A stretch of 64,000 bases of DNA, from NCBI RefSeq assembly GCF_020531945.1, contig NZ_JAJATZ010000006.1, positions 62,001 to 126,000 of the forward strand, written 5' to 3'. The stretch comes from Loktanella gaetbuli (GTDB lineage: Bacteria > Pseudomonadota > Alphaproteobacteria > Rhodobacterales > Rhodobacteraceae). This document shows positions 53,290-60,558 of the stretch, one piece after another (the stretch's first letter is position 1; the number at the start of each line of letters is the position of its first letter). The notes beneath the pieces are model-generated. The model did not search any database. It was not told the DNA's origin and saw only the letters and a list, made by a program, of their open reading frames with translations. The position numbers and the translations under genes were made by a program.

Positions 53290-53496
53290 ATGCGCCTTTT
53301 GACCGTCACACTGATCCTCACCGGCACGACGGCTGCCGCACATCCCGGACACATCGTGGATGCGGCGGGGCATAATCACTGGGTCGCGGGGATTGCGCTG
53401 GGCGCTGCCGGTCTGGCCGCCCTTCTGGGCGCGCTCAAGGGACGCAAGACCCGTGAAAAGAAGGCCACGCCAAAGTCCGAGGAACAGCCCGCATGA
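53290..53496 (+). CDS. Small secreted/membrane protein beside cbiX (DUF6732-like)
   Basis: 68 residues: signal sequence MRLLTVTLILTGTTAAA, then a His-rich motif HPGHIVDAAGHNHW, one helix GIALGAAGLAALLGAL and a basic tail (KGRKTREKKATPK). It overlaps cbiX by 4 bp (ATGA) and is thus co-translated with the cobalt chelatase. The histidines near the membrane could bind cobalt; function unknown. Similar genes occur next to cbiX in other Rhodobacterales. GGAG lies 6 nt before the start. Confidence 0.75.
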   Translation: MRLLTVTLILTGTTAAAHPGHIVDAAGHNHWVAGIALGAAGLAALLGALKGRKTREKKATPKSEEQPA

Positions 53497-54704
53497 AAAC
53501 TGGTGTGATGATCTGCGGGCATGGCTCGCGCAGTCAGTCGGCGGTGGATGAATTCGCGACACTGGCGCAAAAGCTGCCGGCCTATCTGCCTGACGACTGG
53601 CTGTGTGATTATGGCTATCTGGAATTTGCGAACCCCGTGATCCGTGACGGTCTGGACCGTCTGCGCGCGGCCGGGTGTGATCGCATTCTGGCCGTGCCGG
53701 GCATGCTGTTCGCCGCGATGCATGCGAAAAACGATATCCCGACGGTGCTGAACACCTATGCCGCCCAGCACGGTGTGACGGTGAACTACGGCCGCGAATT
53801 GGGCGTCGACCCCAAGATGATCGCCGCCGCGGCAGGGCGCGTCCAGGAGGCTGTGGATCGCGCCAATGCCAAACACGGTGCGCTGTCGCTGCATGATACC
53901 TGCCTCGTGGTGATCGGTCGCGGCGCATCCGACCCCGATGCCAACGGCAACGTGGCGAAAATCGCGCGTATGCTGGCCGAGGGCATGGGTTTCGGCTGGC
54001 ACGAGGTCGGTTATTCCGGCGTGACCTTCCCGCTGGTGGAGCCCTGCCTGCAACACGTGGTGCGGCTACCCTACAAACGGGTCATCGTATTCCCGTATTT
54101 CCTGTTCTCGGGCATCCTGATCGATCGGATCTATGGCTTTACCGACCGCGTCGCTGCGGAACACCCCGACGTGCAATTCGTCAAGGCGGGTTATCTGGGT
54201 GATCATCCCAAGGTCCTCGAAACCTTTGCGGAACGCATCAGGGAACAGGCGGGTGCAAATCCGCCGCCCAATTGCGGCGTCTGCGGCTACCGCAACCAGG
54301 TGCTGGCCATGGCCAAGGGTGAAACCCGCCGTATCAGTGCGGCCGACCGCACCCATCCGGCCTTTGGCGACGTGCCGCCTGCGCTGTGCGTGCTGTGCAA
54401 GTACCGCACACAGGTGCTTGGCTTCGAGAGCGAGGTCGGTGCCGTGCAGGAAAGCCACCACCACCACGTCGAGGGACAAGGCGCATCCGCACCGGGATCG
54501 AACGTCGCCGATTGCAGCCTGTGCGACACGTTCTGCACTGGCCTGTGCAGGCTGGAGGCACAGCATGACCACAGCCACGATCACGACCACAAGCACGGAC
54601 ACGGGCATCATCACCATCACGACCACGATCACGCCCATCCGGTCTATCCGCATGCCCATCATCCCCACGGCCCCGAAAGCGCGCGCAAGACCCGTAAATC
54701 CTGA
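53493..54704 (+). CDS. cbiX: Sirohydrochlorin cobaltochelatase-like CbiX with His-rich tail
   Basis: 403 residues. The chelatase domain starts MKTGVMICGHGSRSQSAVDE, with catalytic-type His10, and a second chelatase repeat (DTCLVVIGRGASDPDANGNV). Then come three Cys-rich motifs (CGVCGYRNQ, CVLCKYRTQ, CSLCDTFCTGLC) likely to bind Fe-S or zinc. The tail alternates His and Asp (about 360-400, HDHSHDHDHKHGHGHHHHH) as in cobalt-binding CbiX-L. It should insert or deliver cobalt in B12 synthesis. It begins the ring-methylation gene series. Confidence 0.9.
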   Translation: MKTGVMICGHGSRSQSAVDEFATLAQKLPAYLPDDWLCDYGYLEFANPVIRDGLDRLRAAGCDRILAVPGMLFAAMHAKNDIPTVLNTYAAQHGVTVNYGRELGVDPKMIAAAAGRVQEAVDRANAKHGALSLHDTCLVVIGRGASDPDANGNVAKIARMLAEGMGFGWHEVGYSGVTFPLVEPCLQHVVRLPYKRVIVFPYFLFSGILIDRIYGFTDRVAAEHPDVQFVKAGYLGDHPKVLETFAERIREQAGANPPPNCGVCGYRNQVLAMAKGETRRISAADRTHPAFGDVPPALCVLCKYRTQVLGFESEVGAVQESHHHHVEGQGASAPGSNVADCSLCDTFCTGLCRLEAQHDHSHDHDHKHGHGHHHHHDHDHAHPVYPHAHHPHGPESARKTRKS

Positions 54705-54710
54705 TCCGCG

Positions 54711-54743
54711 CTTCATCTTGCCGAAAATACTCCCCCCGGAGGG
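54711..54743 (-). repeat. Palindromic intergenic repeat, copy A
   Basis: Minus-strand copy of the repeat family with core GGAGTATTTTCGGCAAGATG, flanked by a CTCC arm (CTCCGGGGGGAG) before a TATTTT run. It lies between cbiX (ends 54704) and cobH (starts 54777). Three other copies occur at 56.7, 59.3 and 63.4 kb. Confidence 0.7.
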
Positions 54744-54776
54744 TCCGCCCTCTCGTTCCCGCAAAGGCGTCTGCCC

Positions 54777-55415
54777 GTGAGACCCTACGAAAAAGACCCC
54801 AAGGCGATCTACGCGCAAAGCTTTGCCACCGTGCGTGCCGAGGCACGTCTGGATCGATTCCCGCCCGGCATGCTACCGGTGATGACGCGGCTGATCCATG
54901 CCTGCGGCATGGTCGAGATCGCGGATAGGCTGGCGTTTTCAGCCGATGCGGCAGAGGCGGGTGCTGCGGCGCTGGCGGCAGGTGCACCGATCCTGTGCGA
55001 TTGCGAAATGGTCGGCGCGGGTATTATTCGCCGTTATCTGCCAGCCCGAAACCGGGTTATCGTGACATTGAACGACGATCGCGTGCCTGCGCTGGCACAA
55101 GAAATCGGCAATACACGCTCGGCGGCGGCCGTTGATTTGTGGGATGCGGATCTGGCGGGCGCTGTGGTCGCCATCGGCAATGCGCCCACGGCGCTGTTTC
55201 ACCTGCTGGAACGGATCGACGCAGGTGGGCCGAAACCGGCTGTGATCCTCGGGTTTCCAGTCGGGTTCGTCGGTGCCGCGGAATCAAAGGCAGAGCTGGT
55301 CGCAAATCCACGGGGTTGCGCGTATATCGCGCTGCGCGGGCGACGGGGCGGATCTGCGATGGCATCAGCTGCGGTGAATGCCTTGGCCGCTGGTTTGCCG
55401 GAGGACGCAACATGA
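54777..55415 (+). CDS. cobH: Precorrin-8X methylmutase (CobH/CbiC)
   Basis: 212 residues catalysing the methyl shift that forms hydrogenobyrinic acid in the aerobic B12 route. GTG 54777 starts MRPYEKDPKAIYAQSF. The likely catalytic His41 is in TRLIHACGMVEIAD. The segment DCEMVGAGI and the C-terminal RGRRGGSAMASAAVN are family signatures. Its TGA overlaps the ATG of a 22-codon micro-ORF that precedes cobL. Confidence 0.95.
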   Translation: MRPYEKDPKAIYAQSFATVRAEARLDRFPPGMLPVMTRLIHACGMVEIADRLAFSADAAEAGAAALAAGAPILCDCEMVGAGIIRRYLPARNRVIVTLNDDRVPALAQEIGNTRSAAAVDLWDADLAGAVVAIGNAPTALFHLLERIDAGGPKPAVILGFPVGFVGAAESKAELVANPRGCAYIALRGRRGGSAMASAAVNALAAGLPEDAT

Positions 55416-55480
55416 GCGACGCCAAATTTTCTGCGAAAATTTGGACCGGATTTTCGCAGAAAATCCGGGGCCCCCGATGA
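55412..55480 (+). CDS. 22-codon micro-ORF linking cobH and cobL
   Basis: ATG 55412 overlaps the cobH stop, and the TGA at 55478-55480 overlaps the cobL ATG at 55477, so both ends are ATGA junctions. The product would start MSDAKFSAKIW and end IRGPR. The middle is encoded by the palindromic repeat at 55426-55464, so the codons are not under ordinary protein selection. The likely purpose is to carry ribosomes across the insertion and keep cobL coupled to cobH. It may be translated but is probably not a functional peptide. Confidence 0.5.
   Translation: MSDAKFSAKIWTGFSQKIRGPR
55426..55464. repeat. Paired palindromic repeat in the cobH-cobL junction
   Basis: ATTTTCTGCGAAAAT (55426-55440), nine bases, ATTTTCGCAGAAAAT (55450-55464): a perfect 15-bp inverted repeat, each arm also nearly palindromic. 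The second arm plus flanks (CCGGATTTT...AATCCGG) recurs at 59260-59282. It forms a very stable hairpin between the two genes. Confidence 0.75.
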
Positions 55481-56679
55481 ATACGCCTTGGCTGCATATC
55501 GTGGGGATCGGCGAGGACGGTCTCGATGGGCTGGTGCCTGCGACCCGTGCCGTCGTCGAGGCCGCAGAGGTGATCCTGGGCGGAGAGCGTCACCACGCGT
55601 TATCTGACGGGATTACCGCGGAACGACTGGGCTGGCCGTCCCCGTTCGATGCGATGATCGACACGATCCGGGGGCTGCGCGGACGGCGGGCGGTCGTGCT
55701 GGTGACCGGTGATCCGCTATGGTTTTCGGTGGGGGCGCGGATCGGGCGCGCGATCGACCCATCCGAGATCGTGTATCATCCGCAGCTGTCGGCCTTTCAG
55801 TTGGCTGCCGCCCGCATGGGATGGAGCCTCGCTGATGTCGAGACGCTGACCGTGCACGGGCGGCCCGTGAGCCAGATGGTGGCGTTCATCCAGCCTGACG
55901 TAAGGCTGCTGATCCTGACAACGGGCGCTGAGACGCCTGGGCAGATTGCGGAATTTCTGACGGCGCGTGGTTTCGGGCAGTCGCGGATGACCGTGCTGGC
56001 GGCCATGGGGGGCAAGGACGAGGCGCGGTTCGATGGTCTCGCCGCGCGTTGGGATCACGTGGTCCCGGCGTTCAACACGCTGGCCGTGGAATGCATCGCG
56101 GCCCCTGATGCGGCCCTCTTGCCGCGTGTGCCGGGGCTGGATGATGCACTGTTCCAATCCGACGGCACGATGACGAAACAAGAGGTACGTGCCGCGACGC
56201 TGGCCAAGTTGATGCCGATGCGCGGTGCGCTGCTGTGGGATATCGGCTGCGGGTCGGGATCGGTCGCGATCGAATGGATGCGCGCGGCCCGCTACGCCCG
56301 CGCCATCGGGATCGAGCCGCGCGACGACCGGCGTGCGATGGCCGGGGCGAACGCGCTTGCCCTGGGTGCGCCCCGGTTGGAATTGATCGAAGGCACTGCA
56401 CCTGCTGCATTGGACGGATTGGCGCCACCCGATGCGATTTTCATCGGTGGTGGTTTGTCCGAGGACGTCTTTGCCGCTGCCTGGGACGCGTTGCGGCCGC
56501 TGGGCCGATTGGTCGCAAATGCGGTGACGCTGGAATCAGAAGCGGTTTTGATGGCGCTGCACGCGCGGCACGGTGGTGATCTGGTGCGGTTGTCGGTTTG
56601 CCGGGCAGAGCCCGTGGGCCGGCTGACCGGCTGGCGACCCGCGATGCCTGTCACGCAGTGGAGTCTGGTAAAGCGATGA
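55477..56679 (+). CDS. cobL: Precorrin-6Y C5,15-methyltransferase (decarboxylating) CobL
   Basis: 400 residues with two domains: an N-terminal tetrapyrrole methyltransferase (HIVGIGEDGLDGLVPATR, then ILGGERHHALSDGI) and a C-terminal CbiT-like methyltransferase and decarboxylase (LLWDIGCGSGSVAIEWMRA). ATG 55477 opens the domain with no good SD; translation probably relies on coupling to the micro-ORF. It methylates C5 and C15 and removes the acetate carboxyl. Confidence 0.93.
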   Translation: MNTPWLHIVGIGEDGLDGLVPATRAVVEAAEVILGGERHHALSDGITAERLGWPSPFDAMIDTIRGLRGRRAVVLVTGDPLWFSVGARIGRAIDPSEIVYHPQLSAFQLAAARMGWSLADVETLTVHGRPVSQMVAFIQPDVRLLILTTGAETPGQIAEFLTARGFGQSRMTVLAAMGGKDEARFDGLAARWDHVVPAFNTLAVECIAAPDAALLPRVPGLDDALFQSDGTMTKQEVRAATLAKLMPMRGALLWDIGCGSGSVAIEWMRAARYARAIGIEPRDDRRAMAGANALALGAPRLELIEGTAPAALDGLAPPDAIFIGGGLSEDVFAAAWDALRPLGRLVANAVTLESEAVLMALHARHGGDLVRLSVCRAEPVGRLTGWRPAMPVTQWSLVKR

Positions 56680-56703
56680 TCAGGCTGTGGTGTGGGGTCG
56701 GGT

Positions 56704-56735
56704 GCCTCCGGCGGGAGTATTTTCGGCAAGATGAT
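56704..56735 (+). repeat. Palindromic intergenic repeat, copy B
   Basis: GCCTCCGGCGGGAGTATTTT followed by CGGCAAGATGAT, in the 70-bp gap between cobL and cobI. CTCC-GGCG-GGAG can fold into a 4-bp hairpin followed by a T-run, like a weak terminator. Confidence 0.7.
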
Positions 56736-56749
56736 ATGGGGGGCGTCGC

Positions 56750-57451
56750 GTGAGCGGTGTCCTTTATGGTGTGGGATTGGGGCCTGGGGCACCGGATCTG
56801 ATCACGCTGCGTGCAGCGCGGTTGATCGAGGGCGCGCGGGTTGTGGCCTATCCGACACTGGCGGGCGGTCAGAGTTTTGCGCGGTCGATTGCGGCGGACC
56901 TGATTGCACCGGCGGCGGTCGAGATCGTCATGGACGTGCCGATGAGTGTGGAGCGTGCCCCCGCGCAGGCGGCCTATGATGCGGGGGCCGCACGCATCGC
57001 GGCGGCGCTGGAGGCCGGTGATGACGTGGTGTGTCTGTGTGAGGGTGATCCGTTTTTCTACGGGTCCTTCATGTATTTGTTCGCGCGGTTGTCGGACCGG
57101 TTTCGGTGTGAGGTGGTGCCGGGTGTGACATCCATCGCGGCCTGTGCTGCGCGCGCGGGCCGGCCGCTGGTGGCGCGCAACGAGCGTCTGACGGTGTTGC
57201 CCGGCCCGCTGCCCGAGGACGAATTGCGCGACAGGATTGCGGGTGCGGAAAGTGTCGCGATCATGAAAGTCGGGCGGCATCTGGCCAAGATCCGCAACGT
57301 GATTGCCGGATTGGGGCTGTTGGACGCAGCGGTCTATGTGGAACGCGCTTCACTGCCCCAAGAGGTGGTTTGCCCGCTGTCAGAGGCACCGGAAACGGCC
57401 CCGTATTTTTCGATGATTTTGCTGACCAAAGGGGCCGATCCGTGGCTATAG
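56750..57451 (+). CDS. cobI: Precorrin-2 C20-methyltransferase (CobI/CbiL)
   Basis: 233 residues starting GTG 56750 (MSGVLYGVGLGPGAPDLITL), the tetrapyrrole-methylase P-loop-like GxGPGxPxLxT. Other marks: CLCEGDPFFYGSFMYLF and VVPGVTSIAACAARAG. It transfers a methyl to C20 of precorrin-2. Its 3' end overlaps the cbiG-cobJ start by 10 bp. The upstream repeat occupies most of the gap to cobL. Confidence 0.94.
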   Translation: MSGVLYGVGLGPGAPDLITLRAARLIEGARVVAYPTLAGGQSFARSIAADLIAPAAVEIVMDVPMSVERAPAQAAYDAGAARIAAALEAGDDVVCLCEGDPFFYGSFMYLFARLSDRFRCEVVPGVTSIAACAARAGRPLVARNERLTVLPGPLPEDELRDRIAGAESVAIMKVGRHLAKIRNVIAGLGLLDAAVYVERASLPQEVVCPLSEAPETAPYFSMILLTKGADPWL

Positions 57452-59259
57452 AACCTGTTGTTTTGGCGCTGTCGCGCTCTGGTGAGGCGGTGGCGCACAG
57501 GGTGGCTGCCGTCCTGGGCGCGAAGTTGCATGGGCGTGTGGACCGTGTTGATGTGGCTGATGCATTTTTCGACAATGCGCTGGATCATGCACGCGACCTG
57601 TTCGCCGCCGGCGTGCCGGTGGTCGGCGTCTGTGCCAGCGGAATCCTGATCCGCGCGGTGGCACCTTTGCTGGCGGACAAGACCGCAGAGCCGCCGGTGG
57701 TGTCGGTCAGTGATGATGGCGCGGTGGTCGTGCCGCTGCTGGGTGGTCATCGCGGGGCGAACCGGCTGGCTGCGCGGATTGCGGATGCTTTGGGGGCCGT
57801 GTCGGCGGTCACGACGGCGGGCGATGTGGCATTGGGTGTGGCACTGGATGCGCCGCCTGCGGGGTGGCGTCTGGTCAATCCAGGTGATGCCAAGGACGCG
57901 ATGGCGGCGTTGCTGTCGGGTGGTGGGGCGCGGATCAAGGGGCCGGATGCGGCAACGGCGACCTGGCTTGCCGATTTGCCAGTGGGTGACGGCGTGACGA
58001 TCACCTGCGGGACAGCCCCGGCGAAAGACCTTGGCGGTCATCATCTGCATTTTGTCCCCCAGCGGTTTGCGCTGGGCGTGGGCTGCGCGCGCGATTGTGC
58101 AGTGTCGGAACTGGGTGATCTGGTCCGCGGTATCCTGGCGGACGCCGATATCGCGCCAGAGGCGGTGGCCTGTGTCAACACCATCGGGTTGAAGGCGGAC
58201 GAGCCTGCGATCCTCGCGCTGGCGCGGGATCTGGGCGTGCCGCTGCGGTTGTTCGGTGCTGATGAACTGGAGGCGCAGACCCCGCGCCTGGCCAATCCGT
58301 CTGACGTGGTCTTTGCCGAGGTCGGCACGCATGGGGTCAGCGAGGCTGCGGCGCTGGCACAGGTCGGCGAGGCAGGTGCGCTGGTCGTGGAAAAGCGCAA
58401 GACGGCGATGGCAACCTGTGCGGTGGCGCAGGCGGATGTGCCGCTGGTTGCGTTGCAGGGGGCCGCGCGGGGGCGTTTGTCGATCGTGGGGATCGGGCCG
58501 GGACAGGCGACTTGGCGCACGCCAGAGGTCTCGCGCCTGGTGGCCGAGGCCGAGGAACTGGTCGGCTACGGTCTGTATATCGACTTGCTGGGGCCGCTGG
58601 CTGTCGGCAAGGCGCGGTCGGATTTCCCGCTGGGCGGTGAAGAGGACCGTTGCCGCTATGCGCTGGAACAGGCGGCCAAGGGCAAGAACGTGGCACTTGT
58701 CTGTTCGGGCGATGCGGGCATCTATGCGATGGGCGCGCTGGTGTTCGAGCTGCTGGACCGCGGGCCGGACCAGATGGGCGTGTCAGATGCGGCGCGGCGG
58801 GTCGAAGTGATATCCTCGCCCGGTGTGTCGGCATTGCAGGGGGCCGCAGCGCGTGCGGGTGCGCCATTGGGGCATGATTTCTGCGCGATTTCCTTGTCGG
58901 ATTTGTTGACGCCGCGTGACGATATCCTGCAGCGGCTGCGTGCGGCGGCGGAGGGCGATTTCGTGATCGCGTTCTACAATCCGGTGTCGCGGACGCGGCG
59001 GACCCTGCTGGCCGAGGCGCGGGACATCCTGTTGCAGCACCGTCCGGCGGATACCCCGGTAATGCTGGCGACCTCATTGGGCCGGCCCGAGGAGCATGTG
59101 CGCTATCGGCGGCTGGACGCGCTGGAGGTCGACGAGGTGGACATGCTGACGGTCGTGCTGGTCGGGTCAAGCAATTCGCGGCTGGCGCAACTGGGTGAGG
59201 GGCCGCGGATGTACACGCCGCGCGGCTATGCCCGCAAGATCGACGGCGACCTGGCGTGA
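57442..59259 (+). CDS. cobJ: CbiG-CobJ fusion protein (precorrin-3B C17-methyltransferase)
   Basis: 605 residues from GTG 57442. About residues 1-340 are CbiG-like: an N-terminal part (AVAPLLADKTAEPPVVSVSDDGAVVVPLLGGHRGA shape; LLGGHRGANRLAARIADALG) and a CobE/CbiG_C part (LGVGCARDCAVSELGDLV, EVGTHGVSEAAALAQVG). The C-terminal ~255 are CobJ: GRLSIVGIGPGQATWRTPE, LVCSGDAGIYAMGALVFEL, VISSPGVSALQGAAARAG. CobJ methylates C17 with ring contraction. CbiG opens the lactone in the anaerobic path; CobE is its aerobic relative of unclear role. Overlaps cobI by 10 bp. Confidence 0.9.
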   Translation: MAIEPVVLALSRSGEAVAHRVAAVLGAKLHGRVDRVDVADAFFDNALDHARDLFAAGVPVVGVCASGILIRAVAPLLADKTAEPPVVSVSDDGAVVVPLLGGHRGANRLAARIADALGAVSAVTTAGDVALGVALDAPPAGWRLVNPGDAKDAMAALLSGGGARIKGPDAATATWLADLPVGDGVTITCGTAPAKDLGGHHLHFVPQRFALGVGCARDCAVSELGDLVRGILADADIAPEAVACVNTIGLKADEPAILALARDLGVPLRLFGADELEAQTPRLANPSDVVFAEVGTHGVSEAAALAQVGEAGALVVEKRKTAMATCAVAQADVPLVALQGAARGRLSIVGIGPGQATWRTPEVSRLVAEAEELVGYGLYIDLLGPLAVGKARSDFPLGGEEDRCRYALEQAAKGKNVALVCSGDAGIYAMGALVFELLDRGPDQMGVSDAARRVEVISSPGVSALQGAAARAGAPLGHDFCAISLSDLLTPRDDILQRLRAAAEGDFVIAFYNPVSRTRRTLLAEARDILLQHRPADTPVMLATSLGRPEEHVRYRRLDALEVDEVDMLTVVLVGSSNSRLAQLGEGPRMYTPRGYARKIDGDLA

Positions 59260-59314
59260 CCGGATTTTCGCAGAAAATCCGGGCCTCCGGCGGGAGTATT
59301 TTGGGCAAGATGAT
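59260..59314 (+). repeat. Composite palindromic repeat, copy C
   Basis: Full composite unit: CCGGATTTT, CGCAG, AAAATCCGG (59260-59282, a perfect 9-bp palindrome) followed directly by the GCCTCCGGCGGGAGTATTTT element with GGGCAAGATGAT (59283-59314). It fills most of the gap between cbiG-cobJ and cobM and shows that the two repeat modules belong together. Confidence 0.75.
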
Positions 59315-59329
59315 GCGGGGACGTGCGGC

Positions 59330-60103
59330 ATGACGGTTTATTTCATCGGGGCAGGGCCGGGAGATCCTGAATTGCTGACGCTGAAGGCGGCGCGGTTGAT
59401 CGGGGCATGTCCGGTGTGTCTGTACGCGGGTTCGCTGGTGCCTGAAGAGGTCGTGGCGATTGCACCCGATGATGCGCGGGTGCTGGACACGGCACCAATG
59501 ACGCTGGACGAGACCCATGCGGAAATCGTCGCGGCCCATGCGCGCGGCGCGGATGTGGCGCGGGTGCATTCGGGGGATCCGTCGCTATACGGTGCCATCG
59601 CGGAACAGATCCGCCGGCTGAAGGCGGATGGGATCGACTATGCCATCGTGCCGGGCGTGCCGGCCTATGCGGCCGCAGCAGCGGCGATGGGGACGGAACT
59701 GACCGTGCCGGAGGTCGGCCAATCCATTGTCCTGACCCGCATGAGCATGAAATCGACCGGCATGCCCGCAGGCGAGACCCTGGAAAATTTTGCACGGACC
59801 GGGACCACGCTTGCGATCCACCTCGGCATCAGGGCGTTGCGCGACATCGAGCGGGTACTGACCCCGCATTACGGTGCCGATTGTCCGGTGGCGGTTGTTT
59901 ACCGCGCGTCATGGCCCGATCAACTGATTCTGCGCGGCACGCTGTCGGATATCCACGCACAGGTCCGCGCGGCCAAGATCACCCGCACGGCGCTGATCAT
60001 GGTCGGCCCTGTGTTGGGCGCGCAACACGGATTTCCGGATTCGGCGCTTTATGATGCGGCCAAGCCCCATGTCCTGCGGCCCAGAGCGCGCAAGACGGTG
60101 TAA
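59330..60103 (+). CDS. cobM: Precorrin-4 C11-methyltransferase (CobM/CbiF)
   Basis: 257 residues, tetrapyrrole methylase starting MTVYFIGAGPGDPELLTLKA with the conserved CPVCLYAGSLVPEEVV. Substrate-side motifs: RVHSGDPSLYGAIAEQI, VPGVPAYAAAAAAMGTEL, TRMSMKSTGMPAGETLENFA. ATG 59330 has GGGGA upstream. It adds the C11 methyl. Last gene of the ring operon; a terminator follows. Confidence 0.95.
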   Translation: MTVYFIGAGPGDPELLTLKAARLIGACPVCLYAGSLVPEEVVAIAPDDARVLDTAPMTLDETHAEIVAAHARGADVARVHSGDPSLYGAIAEQIRRLKADGIDYAIVPGVPAYAAAAAAMGTELTVPEVGQSIVLTRMSMKSTGMPAGETLENFARTGTTLAIHLGIRALRDIERVLTPHYGADCPVAVVYRASWPDQLILRGTLSDIHAQVRAAKITRTALIMVGPVLGAQHGFPDSALYDAAKPHVLRPRARKTV

Positions 60104-60121
60104 TCGTGCCGCAGGTGCAGT

Positions 60122-60141
60122 GCCGCATTGCGGCGGTTTTT
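60122..60141 (+). terminator. Probable terminator of the cob operon
   Basis: GCCGC, loop ATT, GCGGC, then GGTTTTTG: a short stem with T-run 18 bp after the cobM stop. An upstream GTGCCGC can extend or compete with the stem. Confidence 0.55.
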
Positions 60142-60198
60142 GTCACTTGAAATTTACCGGCAGCGCATAATCTTGTTTTGCAAGCAAGGGAGTGCGCC

Positions 60199-60549
60199 AT
60201 GAACGACATCCTACAAGACGCGATCCGCAAAGGTTTGCAGGAGGCTCGCCGCGTGTCACTGGATCGCGGGGAACGGCTGTGTGTCCACGACGGTGATGAT
60301 GTCTATCGCATCCTGCGGTTCTGGCAGGATGGCATGGCACTGGATGCCGGTGCCTGTGATAAGCTGCGCGGCCGGGTCGATATCTACGATGGTGCCCGGC
60401 ATCTGTATCAGGCGCTGATCCTTGGCGCGGATGTGACCGACGGCGAATGCCATTTCCGGTTCAAATGGCTGCATCCGGTCCGCCAGACCGCGCCGCTGGA
60501 TTTCGAAAGCGATGTGCGCGCCCCTGCGGGTCTGCTGACCCGCGCCTGA
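60199..60549 (+). CDS. Conserved hypothetical protein (116 aa)
   Basis: 116 soluble residues with no recognised domain: acidic and basic mix (MNDILQDAIRKGLQEARRVS), followed by ERLCVHDGDDVYRILRFWQDG and KLRGRVDIYDGARHLYQALI. The C-terminal KWLHPVRQTAPLDFESD is plain. The start ATG 60199 has AAGGGAG upstream. Base composition equals its neighbours. Proteins of this sort occur in Rhodobacterales but I know of no function. Confidence 0.7.
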   Translation: MNDILQDAIRKGLQEARRVSLDRGERLCVHDGDDVYRILRFWQDGMALDAGACDKLRGRVDIYDGARHLYQALILGADVTDGECHFRFKWLHPVRQTAPLDFESDVRAPAGLLTRA

Positions 60550-60558
60550 TCTGCCGCC

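Noticed and set aside
54570..54700. Short tandem repeat / CRISPR-like pattern in the cbiX tail
   Set aside because: It encodes alternating His-Asp codons in frame and has no regularly spaced repeats and spacers.
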